64,000 bases of DNA, taken from assembly GCA_030789695.1 (NCBI GenBank), contig CM061141.1:197476294-197540293 (forward strand), in the 5' to 3' direction. Below, piece after piece: positions 34,172 through 46,834 of the stretch. The notes under the pieces were generated by a model. That model had not been told where the DNA came from. It saw nothing but the letters and a program-made list of their open reading frames with translations, and did no database searches. Source of the stretch: Scilla litardierei. Lineage: Eukaryota > Streptophyta > Magnoliopsida > Asparagales > Asparagaceae. The position numbers and the translations under genes are program-made. The stretch's first letter is position 1. Each line of letters opens with the position of its first letter.

Positions 34172-34510
34172 CATGGTCCATTGAATGAAGCTTGTCATTT
34201 TTATATGCGTGCCATAGACTAAAAAGACTTTTATTAACAATTAATTAATCCTATCAACTAGTTGAATCCTTAAATTGAAAATTTTTAGGATTTGTTTAAT
34301 AACTTTTATTAAATCCTTATCAACTATAAGGTTCACGTGCTATCCTAATTGTTATTAGGATTTTACTAAATTCATTCACAACACTTTAAGCATACTCTTT
34401 TAATGAGAATTATTATTATAACGAGTAAAATAATAATCGTCGTTAAAGGGACTACCCTAATCAGGAATTAGGTCTTAAAAGGTTGTTAATGATTTATTAA
34501 AACACAGCAT
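34172..34510. repeat. 339-bp direct repeat, copy 1
   Basis: CATGGTCCATTG...AAAACACAGCAT. It matches 35352-35690 with about two differences over equal length. Confidence 0.95.
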
Positions 34511-35351
34511 ATAATTGGATCCGGATACTGGTTTTGCTGCGGCCTCTTTGGGGCATATTTTATTGTGTTTTGTGTTATTTTATTATTGTAAGGGTATTGT
34601 GGTAATTAGACTTTTAGTTAGGATTATTATAAATAAGAGGGGAGGTTAGTCGACCCTAGTATGCGGAATTTGAGAGTGATTTGTTTATTTGAGAGGAGAA
34701 GGTTACTCGTTCTAGGGTAGTGCGGACGTCCTTATCATCGGCGTCTTGGGATGACGATTACCACCCTTTAAGTGTAATCAATCTATCTTTATTCTCAGTT
34801 TATTCAAATAAATTTCAGATTTGCTATTGGTTTATATCAAGTTCATTATTGTTTCTTGTCTGATTCTATCTTTTCAATGATCGGAGTTTTTCATGATGAT
34901 CAACTCATTTTAAAACCATAATAGTCCAAAAATCAAGTAAACTCAAAGGTGTTTGCTCGCTGATCGGATCATTTGAAAATTCCCGAGTGACGAGCAAACA
35001 CCTTGGGATTCACATTGTTTGATACGTTGAGGGTTTAGAATGTGTAGATCATAATGGAAAGCTCCGGTCATAAAAAAGATAGCAAGAGGCATGCAAAATA
35101 TTAGCGTCACTCAAGCCATTTGGCTTGAGGGACACACTAACCCCACTTTACTGACGCACATTTTAGTCCAAATCCTAGACAGTCACTTTTACTACCTTGT
35201 TCCCTATACTAACACAGTCTCTCGAGTATGTCGTCATCGTCGTCGTACCTTGTTGTTGCTGTACTCGCCACCCCCCAAAAAAAACAAAAAAAACAAAAAA
35301 AATTTCAATTAAATTGAAAATTATTTTAATCATTAACAACCTTTATAATCA
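34511..35351. mobile_element. 841-bp insert between 339-bp direct repeats
   Basis: Unrelated to its surroundings. It contains a TATA-like ATAAATAAGAGGGG near 34631, an AGTGTAATCAATCTATCTTTATTCT stretch that looks like a retroelement or gene leader, and a 14-bp foldback (AAGGTGTTTGCTCG/CGAGCAAACACCTT) at 34946-35004. A copia LTR fragment or filler DNA is possible. No clear termini. Confidence 0.4.
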
Positions 35352-35690
35352 CATGGTCCATTGAATGAAGCTTGTCATTTTTATATGCGTGCCATAGACT
35401 AAAAAGACTTTTATTAACAATTAATTAATCATATCAACTAGTTGAATCCTTAAATTGAAAATTTTTAGGATTTGTTTAATAACTTTTATTAAATCCTTAT
35501 CAACTATAAGGTTCACGTGCTATCCTAATTGTTATTAGGATTTTACTAAATTCATTCACAACACTTTAAGCATACTCTTTTAATGAGAATTAATATTATA
35601 ACGAGTAAAATAATAATCGTCGTTAAAGGGACTACCCTAATCAGGAATTAGGTCTTAAAAGGTTGTTAATGATTTATTAAAACACAGCAT
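35352..35690. repeat. 339-bp direct repeat, copy 2
   Basis: Second copy of 34172-34510. The original sequence of element B resumes after it. Confidence 0.95.
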
Positions 35691-36143
35691 GTCATTAAAA
35701 TTCATTTCACAAATTTTAATGATTTCTTAATGGCTAACCTAAAGGGGTTGTCTTGTGTTATCAAATAAGGGACAAGAACAATAAAGCCATTAAGCATAAA
35801 CTACACAAATTTTAACGCATAAAAAGAGTGTTCAACTGTTTAACAAATAAATAGAAAAATATTTATCTAATAAATCATTAGCATGCATTTTCAAATTTAA
35901 CATTTAAATTTAAAATTATGATTTAAAAACATTTTATTCTGTAACTCATAAAATTAACAGTTTCAAAAACTTGTTTTAAAAGGATCATAAAATGTGCATG
36001 ACACTATTAAAATTTTTATCGCATAAAATTTTAAATCATTTAAAATCATTTTTTTTAAAATCTCGTAAATTTAAAAACATATTAAAATGGGCATTTAAAA
36101 GGCATTTCAAATAATTTAATCACAGTCCTAGATTATGCAACGT

Positions 36144-36156
36144 GGCTCTGATACCA
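36144..36156 (-). other. primer-binding site of element B (Met-tRNA type)
   Basis: The minus strand reads TGGTATCAGAGCC, the standard plant initiator-Met site, one base from the LTR edge at 36158. Confidence 0.95.
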
Positions 36157-36157
36157 A

Positions 36158-38673
36158 TGTTGGGTTTTATAGACCCTCATGGCACGAATGTATGCCAGTC
36201 CTAAGTCGGACGGATCATAGAGCGAAAAGAATGCAGCAGAAAAATTTAACTCGTTAAACTATTTTAACGAGGCCCTAAGGTTCAAGACCCTTAGCCAGGA
36301 TCTTTGCCGACTTGGGTGGATCTGACCACCACACGAATGATCTAAACTACTTCGATTAAATTAAAGGAAAGCTAATTAAATTTACATACCTGGAACCTTG
36401 CCTTGGTTCAGGCAAGGTGTACCTCACCGTCTTCCGAGCTGCTCCCCGTCCCGTGCCGAACCGCTCCTCGAACCGCTCCGCGTCTTGAGGCGAGCAATCC
36501 TCTTGTCGCCAAGCCAACCACGTGCCGAAGAAAGTTTCAACCGAGTGTGAACCTTCGCCAAGATTTCGGATCGGATCCGAACCCCTTTGTGGCTTTGCTA
36601 GAGCCCTTCAGGAGTACGACAGAAATTATTGGGAGAAGAGAATATTTAATTAAGCCTAGATCAAAGCATGCTCCAACAGTTATGGGAGCCACTCAGATCT
36701 AGAGCTTGGGACGTCATTTGAGGAGGGAAGTAGACCCCTATTAATATAGGCGACTGACACCTCCCATTTACTCAAATTTCGATGTGGGACTAAAGTTTGG
36801 AGTTAATAAATTAAATTTAGTTTGCCTTTCACAAAGGCCAAACTTCCGTGAATTTTAACTCCCTCACCGTTGCACTTCATGATTGAAACAACCTATCAAA
36901 TCAAAGGGCGTTCAACGGTGAACGCATAGGAAAAACCGGCAAGTCAATCGGAGTCCGTTTGACCATCCAATTAAACCCCAAGATCAGCCCAAGGCTTGAT
37001 TTTCTTCCAAAATCAGCCGTCAAAATATGCACAGCCCTAAGGTTCTGATACCCAGTTCTGGTGGGGCCCACTATGCCAACTTGGCGCGCCCAGACCAGGC
37101 TGGACGCCTGGTCTGGGCACGCCTAGCCGGGGCGCCTGGGCTAGGCGCCCAGGCGCCAGGCACCTGGGCCTGGCGCCTAGGGTGCCCGACACAGGGCGCC
37201 CGCCCTGGGCTCCTGGGCGCCCAGGCGCCTGGGCCTGGGCCTGGGCGCCGGGCCCAGGCCCAGGGTGCCTGCCGCCTTGGGCGCCCAGGCCCAGGGCCCC
37301 TGGCCCTGGCTGGCCAGGCGCCCAGGCCAGACTCGGGTGGTCTGGCCTGGGTCAGTTTGGTCCGACCCATGCCCAGTTTGGGCATGGGTGTCCTTTGAGC
37401 TGTTTTGTGCGTAACTTAGGCACTTGGCGTCCGATTTGGACGTCGTTCGAATCTATGTTTAGAGCGGGACATTCCCGTCTTACAGATAAACTTTTCCATG
37501 CGTTTATTATATTAAATATGGTCTTAAACAATTTAAGACACATTTTACCCCTTTTGCATCATATGCAAATTAGTCCATATCTCGGCTTAAAATTATCATT
37601 TGCATCAAATGCAATTTTCTATCCCTTGCATCAAATGCAAATAATTCTCCCTAATGATTCTACCTATTACTAGACGAAGGTCGCTCTTTATGTGAGACCC
37701 TACAGCCTGACCCTACTACAGGTTGGGCTCGAAGCGCTATACGGCAGCGACCACGAGCAGCAGTTGCCGTCCCTGTTTCAGTATCATAATTATGTGGTTG
37801 ACTCATCGATATGAGTATTGTCTGGACCACCCTGACAGTTTCCGTGATGAATTCCGTAGTTTTAGTCTCTTCGTCTAAACTATGTCATTAATTCAAGCCT
37901 AGGGTACGGTCAAACTGTCAACCCCAATAACTTGAATTCGGTTAGTTTCCATCGATATTTAGTCAAATAATGTTGGACAACTTCCAACATACTCTGGCCA
38001 GAGTTTTTACTAAAGGCCGAACTAACACTACGACACTAACTCACATTGACCGGGAGAGATGAATCCTGTTTCGGCCATTACTCTCCTCATACGCTTTAAA
38101 TGTCACCCGACCAAAGACCATTCGACAGGCCTTGCCTCGAAGCCAGTGATCTAAGTGACAACGTTCACGCACAGGTTCGTACAATGACCTCAAGTCAAAG
38201 ACCAACTTGCCTATCTTTACTAAGAGTTATCAGTGACAGATTTGTCAATCATAACCTTATGATAACTTTTGTCAGTCGTTCAGTGAACTCATTCTCTAAT
38301 GAGCACCTGTGTCTTGGCGATCATCGCCAAGTCAAACGATCATGAGATCATCGTCACCGCTATACGGTGAAGACTAAGACACAATGGTCTATCCCATGTT
38401 TCAATATCCTTCTCTCGAAACATCTATGACCACGAACCTTTTTAGACTTATGCTACAGACGATCAAACATTTCTCCATGATCGAGATACACATATCGATA
38501 CATGTTTGACCTTGCATTAAGTCTCAGGACTTTACCTAAGTTAATTACTAATGATAACTACTTTATGATTTAACTTAGATAAATTCTTACCATACAGCTT
38601 ACTATAATTTTGAACAAGATGTTTGTATAGATACACGGAGATAAATTGCCTCGTGTGCATACATCTCGCAACA
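36158..38673 (-). mobile_element. 5' LTR of element B (~2.5 kb)
   Basis: TGTTGGGTTTTATAGAC...CATCTCGCAACA on the plus strand, followed by the GATCC duplication. It is collinear with the split left LTR. It contains a longer GC-rich palindromic block at 37075-37370. Confidence 0.95.
37075..37370. repeat. GC-rich GCGCCCAGG palindromic block in LTR of B (right copy)
   Basis: Runs of GGCGCCCAGGCGCC, GCCTGGGCCTGGGC and similar self-complementary words. Length and order differ from the left copy although the flanks are well conserved, which indicates rapid expansion or slippage within the block. Confidence 0.85.
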
Positions 38674-39646
38674 GATCCGACACCATTGCCATGCCATTTC
38701 ATGTATACCACATGTCACGTTTATTTTGATGTTACTGTACACAATTCAATATATGTCATCATGTCGCATATCACGTCATATCATGCTTTGAATGCTTGGT
38801 TGTGATTGTGTAGCACACGCTACTATTGAAATGTAAGCTGCGGCGAGTAGGACTTTGACTCCTACATCATGTAATGAGGCTAGGTGAACCCATATGCCAA
38901 ATAAAGAATAATTCCTGGCTCGTGTTCCAGAAGCATGAAATGTATAAACACTTCCTGGCTCGTGATCCAGAAGATGGGGTAGGGTTAAGCTATCACGCAG
39001 TGTAGAAGTGTGCCCGATCAACAACTTCAGCTGTAAGGAGTAAACCCTGTGCACAATGTGAATGCATGTTTTTATCGTGAAATCGTGATATCTTGTATAG
39101 TAGCTTTTTGCTACGACGTGTCATGCAAATGTTGACTATCATGTTCATCTTAAACTGCTGCATTCATTAAATATCATGCACTTTTCTCTTTGGGTGTCCC
39201 ATGTTAGGTTTGAGCCTGAGTTAATTACAGAGGATGTCCAGTTTGCTGATGTTCAGTTCGAGGTTACCAGAGACCAGTCTTAGTCTCAGCTGGAGGTTTC
39301 CTCTTAGTAGCTGTTTACTTTCTTAGTAGCTGCTGTTAGGTTGTTCGGTGCGTAGCACCCTTTCTATGTTGTAGTTTCGGCCATGCTTGGGGCCTTTCTC
39401 TTTAGACTCTCTTGTACTTTTTTTTATGACTGTATCTCTGGATGTTTGGAATAATAAAATGAATATTATTTGAATGTTGGTTAATTTTATTACCTGCCTT
39501 CAATTATTATTATTGTTGTTGTTTCATTGCAATGCAAGAATCTGTGAATTGATGAACACACATACGCTTATCAGACTGTAGCTTCACAGAGTCTGAGCGG
39601 ACCTCTTCGTATCTTGCCTTCCGTACTTGGGAAGCGGGACATGACA
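38674..39646 (+). mobile_element. family-A LTR (copy A1), third piece
   Basis: It resumes at GATCC after element B and is collinear with 44632-45770. It lacks about 130 bp present there (near 45170-45300). It ends CGGGACATGACA, a good CA terminus matching the TGTCACGG start. AATAAAATGAATATT at about 39450 is the likely polyadenylation region. Confidence 0.92.
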
Positions 39647-40984
39647 GATTTTTGTGGTGGCACATGCAAGTCGTTGCACCAGCGAAATATCGAAACAACG
39701 ATAATAATAAAAAAACATCCGTTGAAACATTCGAAACATTCGAGTCATAAAATTTAGTCTAATATTTAGGTTTTCCTAGTCTTAGATGGTAGGAAGACTT
39801 AGATAGACGTCCTAGTTGGATAGTCAGGCACCATCGTTAAGATTTAGTCATACTCGTCTTAGGATACCCTAGTAGCCTCTCACCCAGCTCTGACCATATT
39901 AGATTCCTAGAGTTTCTCCTTTAGTCATTCGCTTGGGTCCATCAAATTTCAGGCATAGCAGAACGTCATCTTGATCCTCTTAGGACCCTTTCCCTAGGAT
40001 CTCTATTACAGTCTAGTCCTTAGAAAGTCTAGTGCTAAGTTCCTCACAATCTCTAGTCGGCCCGGTGATTAAAACCCTTAATTTCTACCATTTTCTTAAT
40101 CTTTATACTTTTGAACTATGACCATAGCATCCCATCGTAGCAGATTCACTAAGTTATTTCCCAGTCGTATTTACATATTTCATCCACTTCCTTGCTTTCG
40201 TTCCACGTGCTTCCTTCATGTCTTTCATCATCAATCGTTGAATCTTCCCCTTTACCATCCCGATCCTTCGAAAAGTATTTTCAACATTATTTATTTTGAA
40301 TTCCTCTTAGTTTAAAGTCTTTGAAAACACTTAGCATGAGCTTAGACTTCCTACCCTTCAGTTGACTTAAATTCATTTTTAGGATTTCGAAACTTTTTCG
40401 CCGAAATCTTTAAATTACTATTTTATAATATTTTCTAACATATATCTTTCATACGCATGTGAATATCTTACTTCCTTCATATAATGTCTTTTCGGTAATC
40501 CAATATACCATTTCTTCTCTTACTATATATATTACTCAAACTTATTTCAAACAACTTATTGTACCGACCTTTAAATATTTTTCTATACAAAAGAGAACTC
40601 CAACTTTTCAAATATGTACATCTTTATATTCTTCGTTTCTTTTTCTTTTACTACTCCAAAGTTCTTAGTACAAATCTAGTTTTAATTGCGGAACAATCAC
40701 TTCATCTCTATACAAATTATTTTTCGTCTAATCCCTTCTTTGTATTTTAACTTATATCATCCACACACTATTCTCTTGTATTTTAGAAGGATATTATTAA
40801 TCTTTCTTTCCTTACTTAAATATTCACAATTATATCTCTGTTTTACCTAACCAAGCTATCTCCTTATCCTCGCCTCACCTGACTCGTTCATCTCGATCTT
40901 GTTTCGTTCCAGTACTTGATTCCGGTGCTCTTACTTTAGCTTAGTCATTCTATTAGTGCTTGTTTTTGCCTATGTCAACCTTAG
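39647..40984. other. unassigned AT-rich sequence
   Basis: No coding, PBS or LTR signal recognised. From about 40080 to 40860 the plus strand is strikingly pyrimidine-rich. Confidence 0.5.
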
Positions 40985-42860
40985 TTTAGTGGTGGGCCCA
41001 TTAGTGTTATTGTGATGTCGTCGTGGTGCATGTTTATAGGTAGAGTGTGTGGACCCATGTGTGTGATCCCCTGCGTACCACTCATGTATGAGTTTGCTAT
41101 CCTTAGTGTATTAATGATTGTCTCTTGTGTTATATATGCATGCTCAGTGTTATTCATGATATACATGAAGTTGTATGAATGATAGTATTTATATATGTGT
41201 GTGTGGATAGCTATACCACTTTAGGGATGTCTGTGTATATTAGAATTAGTGTTGGAATATCTACTAGTGGTGTATGTAGTTTGAAGATACTTGTAAATAC
41301 TTGAAATAGTATACCAGTAAGTCATGTGCATGTTAGTTGTAATGATAATAGGTGTACTTATAGTTAGGTGTGTAGGCTTATTCTAATTTATATGTTTGCA
41401 CGTATGAGCGTGTGCTCGTACGTAGATAGGTGTGTGCTTAGTCACCGGTAGATATATGCATACTATATGAGTGTGTGTGATATACATATGGTAATAGGGG
41501 TATATTTTGTTTAATATTGCTTGCTTTTACGGGATGTTGTGTATGTACGTGTATACCATGAGGTATACACGATTATTGTATGTCGTAACTATGCATGGAT
41601 ATGTAAATGTAGTAGTATACTAATTATATGTAAATTGCTATGGTGTGAATATATTATATGTATGTGACTATACGATGTATGCATGTATGGGATAGTGTAT
41701 CATGATTGTATACGTATACTAATATGTGTAATATTATTATAGTGTGCAAAATGATTGCATTATAAGGTGTTACTTGACTAAATATGTGTGATTGATATTA
41801 TTGTGTGTATATGATAACATGTGTTTTTACTTGTGTAGTATGACGAGTAATATGATACGTTGGTGTATATATATATATAAGTGGTGTGTTGGTATAGGTA
41901 TAAATATCGTGTTATGTATATAAGTATTCTGGTTCTCGTATGGGTCTTTGAGTCTCACTCATGCTTGAGTGGGTATACTTTAAATATATTGTTATATTTG
42001 TCTGTGGTTGGTGTATAATACTATGAACATAGTAATGGATGATGTGTGTATAGTGATATGTTATGTTGTGCATGGTTACGTTACGCACATGGTTGTGGAT
42101 GGCTATACCATTATATAGTTATAGGTGTTGGTCTTGTAGTATAGTTATTTACTAAGGTTTTACATGTTTGAATGTATGTATGCTAGCTAAACTAGGTGTG
42201 TAGATGTGCTAAGTATATAGTGGTATGAGTGGCATGTATGAATAGTATATTAGCATGTGTGGGCGTGCACCATGCACGGGTAAGTATGTACTTGGCTATG
42301 GGTGTTTACGAATATGGTATGTGTGTTGTGCCTTGAATATAGTTATAGGATTGTATGTGATGTGTATATATGATAAAGTATCTGCGTTTATTTGAATAAC
42401 TATATATTTGTGTATGTATAGTAGGGGTGACTTAATATTAGATATATCAAACATGATTTAATATTGTATGGTGTGATTACATGTGTTGATATGTTTGGTG
42501 TTGGATGTACACTAGGAGATATAAGAGAGTAGTTTATCCCTGTTCATTTTGTACATAGGTAGTTATCTATGCGTGAAGTACTACGATTGTATTTGCTGGT
42601 GTGAACTATTTTTATGTAGGTATCTGTGGCATGGTTATGTGATAAGTGAGTGATAGTTATATAGGGGATGTACATGACTATATGAATGATTGAAGTACGT
42701 GTATGAATGTGACTGTCTATGATAGGTATAAGTACAAAATGGGCATATATATACATGTTTGTAGTATTAATGTTTGACCACCTAGTGCATATATAAGCAC
42801 TTGTATTAATATACGTGGTTTGAATTATAGTGTGATATGATTGGGGTAGTTACTAGAATG
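40985..42860. repeat. TG/TA-rich low-complexity tract
   Basis: About 1.9 kb dominated by TGTGT, TATAG and GTATG words on the plus strand, with few C residues. No fixed period and no ORF of note. Confidence 0.7.
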
Positions 42861-42924
42861 ACTAGATATATTTTTGTTGTTGTTAGAAAGTCTGATGACG
42901 GACTTTGCTCTAAGGTGGATAGGA

Positions 42925-45770
42925 TGTCACGGTCGCTTTTTGGTCATGTGTTTTTCGTGCGTGCACCTTCTTGTTCGTACGCGTATTTTTGTGACCTTCT
43001 CTTGTATCCCAAACGTGCGAACTAATATACCGTTGTGACCCTCAAAGAGGGTAGTTATTTGTGGAATTTTTTTTGAACGTCATTTCACGCGTCGTTCTCC
43101 CATAAATCAACGTTAATTGAAGGGGTGTCGTAACTTTAAACTTCGACGTTTGACCTTTTATTTTTAGTTCTATTTTCTGTTAACCTAGCACGTGACCGAC
43201 CATAGTACTCTCGATTCTCCCGTCGACACGGTCATCCCGATATTTTTCTTGTATTTATCGGACACCGTTAGACTGATATTTCACACTAATCACCTTTAAT
43301 CTGTAATTAGCCTAGACTCAACCATAATTAAATAATCTAATCAAATCACTAGGATATAATACGTTTCACATGTAATTTCTCCTAGCTATTCATCACACTA
43401 AATATACCCTCCCCCTCACACACACACACTCTCTCTCCAATCACCTTAAGTGTACCCAAAATCTACCCCATATAGCAAACCCATCAACTTGAAACACAAC
43501 TCACGCACAGCATCCCCAAGGGCTTCCATCCTCATGCAGCTGCCAACCCATCGGCCCCCTTGCCCTAGCCGTCGGACACCCTCTCTCCCTTGCTCCGGCC
43601 AAGCACCTCAACGATTACCTCCCCTCCTCCTCCTCCATAAACCGCAAACACCCTCCCCTATCCTCTAAAAACTGCCATTGCCCCACAAATACTGTCGTTT
43701 TCCCTTCCCCCACCCACAGAACTCACGGCCAACACCCCCAACTTGCCGGTCTCCACCCTAAACCGACGGCCTGACCTCTTCTCGTCGGCCCTCTTCCACT
43801 GCATCATCCCCACAGCCGCATCTCCCCAAACCCCCACACACAAAACTCACGAATCCACCAAAACTACCGATGCCCTCCAAAATCTCACGGCACCCCTCCT
43901 AAAAATCACGCACAACACCTCCCTAACACCCCGGCCACCTACTGCAGCCCCTCAAACCCCTTGCGGCATCCAACTCCTCTCCACAGGCTGCAGGCTTCCC
44001 CCAAGCCGCAACAACTGCACAACAGCCCCTTGCCCATTAAAAATGCTGTTTGTTTCTCCTTCACCCACGTCCAGGCCGTGCCTCCCTTGCGCTGTTGCCG
44101 TGCTCCCTTGCGCCGTTGTCGTCGCGCAACCCGACGGCATGCCGCAACTCCCCTTGCTCGCTGTCGTTTGCACGTCGTATTACCGTTATCTTTAGTTGTC
44201 GCTGTACCTCGCTTGTTACAGGAATCCAACCCCTGACGTCTCTATCCGATGTCAGTGTAGCTCTCGCATCGTGTTGAGGTATATCCAGACCCGTAGGAAC
44301 CCACACACCGCCTGTTAAACAAGATAAAAACTATAATTACATTGCTTTTGATTAAATCGCTAATTGAAGATTAATAATATGGGACTGTATGTTGGTGATG
44401 TTTGTTGAGCACATAGGAGATTCTGGACAGTTGAACTGAGGATTTCGGACATCATTTCAGGCAAGTGAAACTTGCTCAGATTATCGTTAGTCCATGTTTA
44501 GGCCATTCTGTGAATTTGTGCAAAAGAGACTAGGTGGTGAAATGATAGTCGCCTAGACACTCATACTTGATCTAGCTTGACAACGAAGCTAGATCCGACA
44601 CCATACTTGATCTAGCTTGACAACGAGGCTAGATCCGACACCCTTGCCATGTCATTTCATGCATACCACATGTCACGTTTATTTTGATGCAACTGTACTC
44701 AATTCAATATCTGTTATCATGTTGCATATCATGTCATATCATGCATTGAATGCTTGGTCGTGATTGTGTAGCACACGCTACTATTGAAATGTAAGCTGCG
44801 ACGAGTAGGATTTTGACTCCTACATCATGTAATGAGGCTAGGTGCACCCCTATGCCAAATAAAGAATAATTCCTCGCTCGTGTTCCAGAAGCATGAAATG
44901 TATAAACACTTCCTGGCTCGTGATCCAGAAGATGGGCGTCAATTCATACACACGTGGAGGGGTAAGGTTAAGCTATCACGCAGCGCAGAAGTGTGTCCGA
45001 TCAGCAACTTCAGCTGTAAGGAGTAAACTCTGTGCATAATGTGAATGCATGTTTTTATCGTGACATCATGATATCTTGTTTAGTAGCTTTTTGCTACGAC
45101 GTGTCATGCAAATGTTAACTATCATGTTCATCTTAAACTGATGCATTCATTAAATATCATGCTCATTCTAAATTGCTGCAATCATTGAATATTATGCCAT
45201 GTCACCATATTTTAGGCTGCTAGGTGCTTTCATTACTTTATGTTTCCTTGCACAAAAGTCGCTCTGTTTTACCTTTTTGGAGACTTTTGCTAACATGCGC
45301 CATTTTCTCTTTGGGTGTCGCATGTTAGGTTTGAGTCTGAGTTAGTTGCTGAGGACGTTTAGTTTGCTGATGTTCAGTTCGAGGTTACAAGAGACCAGTC
45401 TTAGTCTCAGCTGGAGGTTTCTTCTTAGTTGCTGTTTACTTTCCTACTAGCTGTTGTTAGGTTGTTCGATGCGTAGCACCTTTTCTATGTTGTAGTTTCG
45501 GCCATGCTTGGGGCCTTTATCTTTAGACTCTCTTGTACTTTATTTTATGACTGTATCTTTGGATGTTTGGAATAATAAAATGGATGTTATTTGAATGTTG
45601 GTTAATTTTATTACCTTCCTTCAATTATTATTGTTGTTGTTGTTTCATTGCAATGCAAGAATCTGCGAATGGATGAACACAGAGACGCTTATCATACTGT
45701 AGTTTCACAGCTCCAAGTCTGAGCAGACCTCTTCGCATCTCGCCTTCCGTACTTGGGAAGCGGGGCGTGA
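42925..45770 (+). mobile_element. family-A LTR (copy A3), uninterrupted empty-site copy
   Basis: It starts TGTCACGGTCGC and ends near CGGGGCGTGA, where a CA terminus is expected but mutated. It is about 2.85 kb and in plus orientation by its AATAAAATGG region at ~45575. It contains uninterrupted sequence at both positions where copy A1 is broken (43184 and 44632). Neither a PBS nor a matching 5-bp duplication (TAGGA left, AACTT right) is evident. It may be a solo LTR or one with a lost interior. TGTCACG...CGTGACA-type ends are common in Tekay-type chromoviruses, so that lineage is possible. Confidence 0.85.
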
Positions 45771-46834
45771 AACTTTTCATCTTTTACGTTCGATCTCCTA
45801 GATGTTGATTGGAATATTTGATTAGGACTTGTTGGTAGCTTCAGATTCCATTTAATATACTAGTTTTGCCCATTCTCATAGCTTCTAGGATAGAAGTACT
45901 TGAAATCGACCTAGCTTGAGCTTTTCTTAGGAGTTCACTTTATGCATGGATCTTGGAAAGCGATAGTTGAATATAATGGCTTATGATCCCTCGAGACTTC
46001 ATATTACGTCACTTATTTAACTATACCATACTCCTATAGTAGCCCTACATAAACTCACTACATACATGGCATATACAGATGCACATACATTCAATATCAC
46101 ACCCAATTCATATACATACAGCAACATATATATCTATATAGAAGTACTTTACATCACATATCTATATATACATACACAGACCTTAAACCAACCATACATA
46201 CATATCTAGGTAGAACTATATCCAGATACATAGTTATACATCCAAGACGTACACCACTACACAGATATCTATATGTCATTATAACCATTAAGGATACCTG
46301 CAACTATCAAGCCATTCGAATACAAGTATAACCCACTAAATATAATTATACTTATGACATATATCTCTTTAAATACTTAATACAACAATACGTATATTTA
46401 TACAGATTCACACAAATAAAGGCACACACATACATATATCCACACACACACACACACACGCTAATATACTTTTATCCATATATATATATATACAAATATC
46501 CTTACATATGTCTATGCATACCTTCATAAGGGAATGTATATAACATACATCTTATACATATAACATATAACACATGTATAGAACCAAATATACCATCCAC
46601 GAAAATATACTAACTACTCCTATAAACACAGCTGCATACCCCATATGGCGTTACCCAAAGATGACAATCTGCCTACATGATACCCGGTCCATCCTTAGCC
46701 TTCTAAAGCTAGGTCTCTAGGCTAATGATAGACCCTAATGTCACTACCCACCTTAAAACACTAGTACCCATACAGAACATTACTTGTACTACCTTACGCA
46801 CGTCGTAGTGTGGTGACCTATATGAGCCGCCAAA
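45771..46834. repeat. CA/TA-rich low-complexity tract and flanks
   Basis: From about 46030 to 46640 the plus strand is built of ACATA, CACAC and TATAC words, including a short (CA)n at 46441-46459. This is the opposite strand bias to 40985-42860. No gene seen. Confidence 0.6.

Larger units (their letters stand above)
31093..36143 (-). other. internal region of element B, apparently non-coding
   Basis: About 5 kb, AT-rich, with stops in all frames and no gag, RT or integrase motif that I can find. It holds four scattered copies of GTGTAGCTCAACAA or close variants (about 32908, 33045, 33498, 33925), two short tandem repeats, and a 339-bp direct duplication around an 841-bp insert. This fits a LARD-type internal domain or heavily decayed coding sequence. 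Confidence 0.65.
16159..38673 (-). mobile_element. element B: long-LTR, non-coding retrotransposon (LARD-like) on minus strand
   Basis: B is bounded by GATCC duplications and by two ~2.4-2.5-kb LTRs. The left LTR is itself split by element C. The right LTR borders an initiator-Met-type PBS, and the left LTR borders a PPT-like tract at 31084. The 5.07-kb internal region has no recognisable gag or pol. This is the organisation of a large retrotransposon derivative that depends on proteins from another element. The LTR interior contains a GC-rich palindromic block in both copies. Its autonomous partner is not identifiable here. Confidence 0.85.

Noticed and set aside
34174..35689. The 339-bp repeats as LTRs of a small TRIM element (TGGTCC...CAGCA)
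   Set aside because: The repeated identity extends past the TG/CA edges on both sides. No PBS or PPT borders the insert, and the flanking 5-mers do not match.
39647..39680. PBS right of LTR A1 (TTTGTGGTGGCACATGC)
   Set aside because: It does not match the Met, Asp or other plant tRNA 3' ends I know. A1 may be a solo LTR instead.
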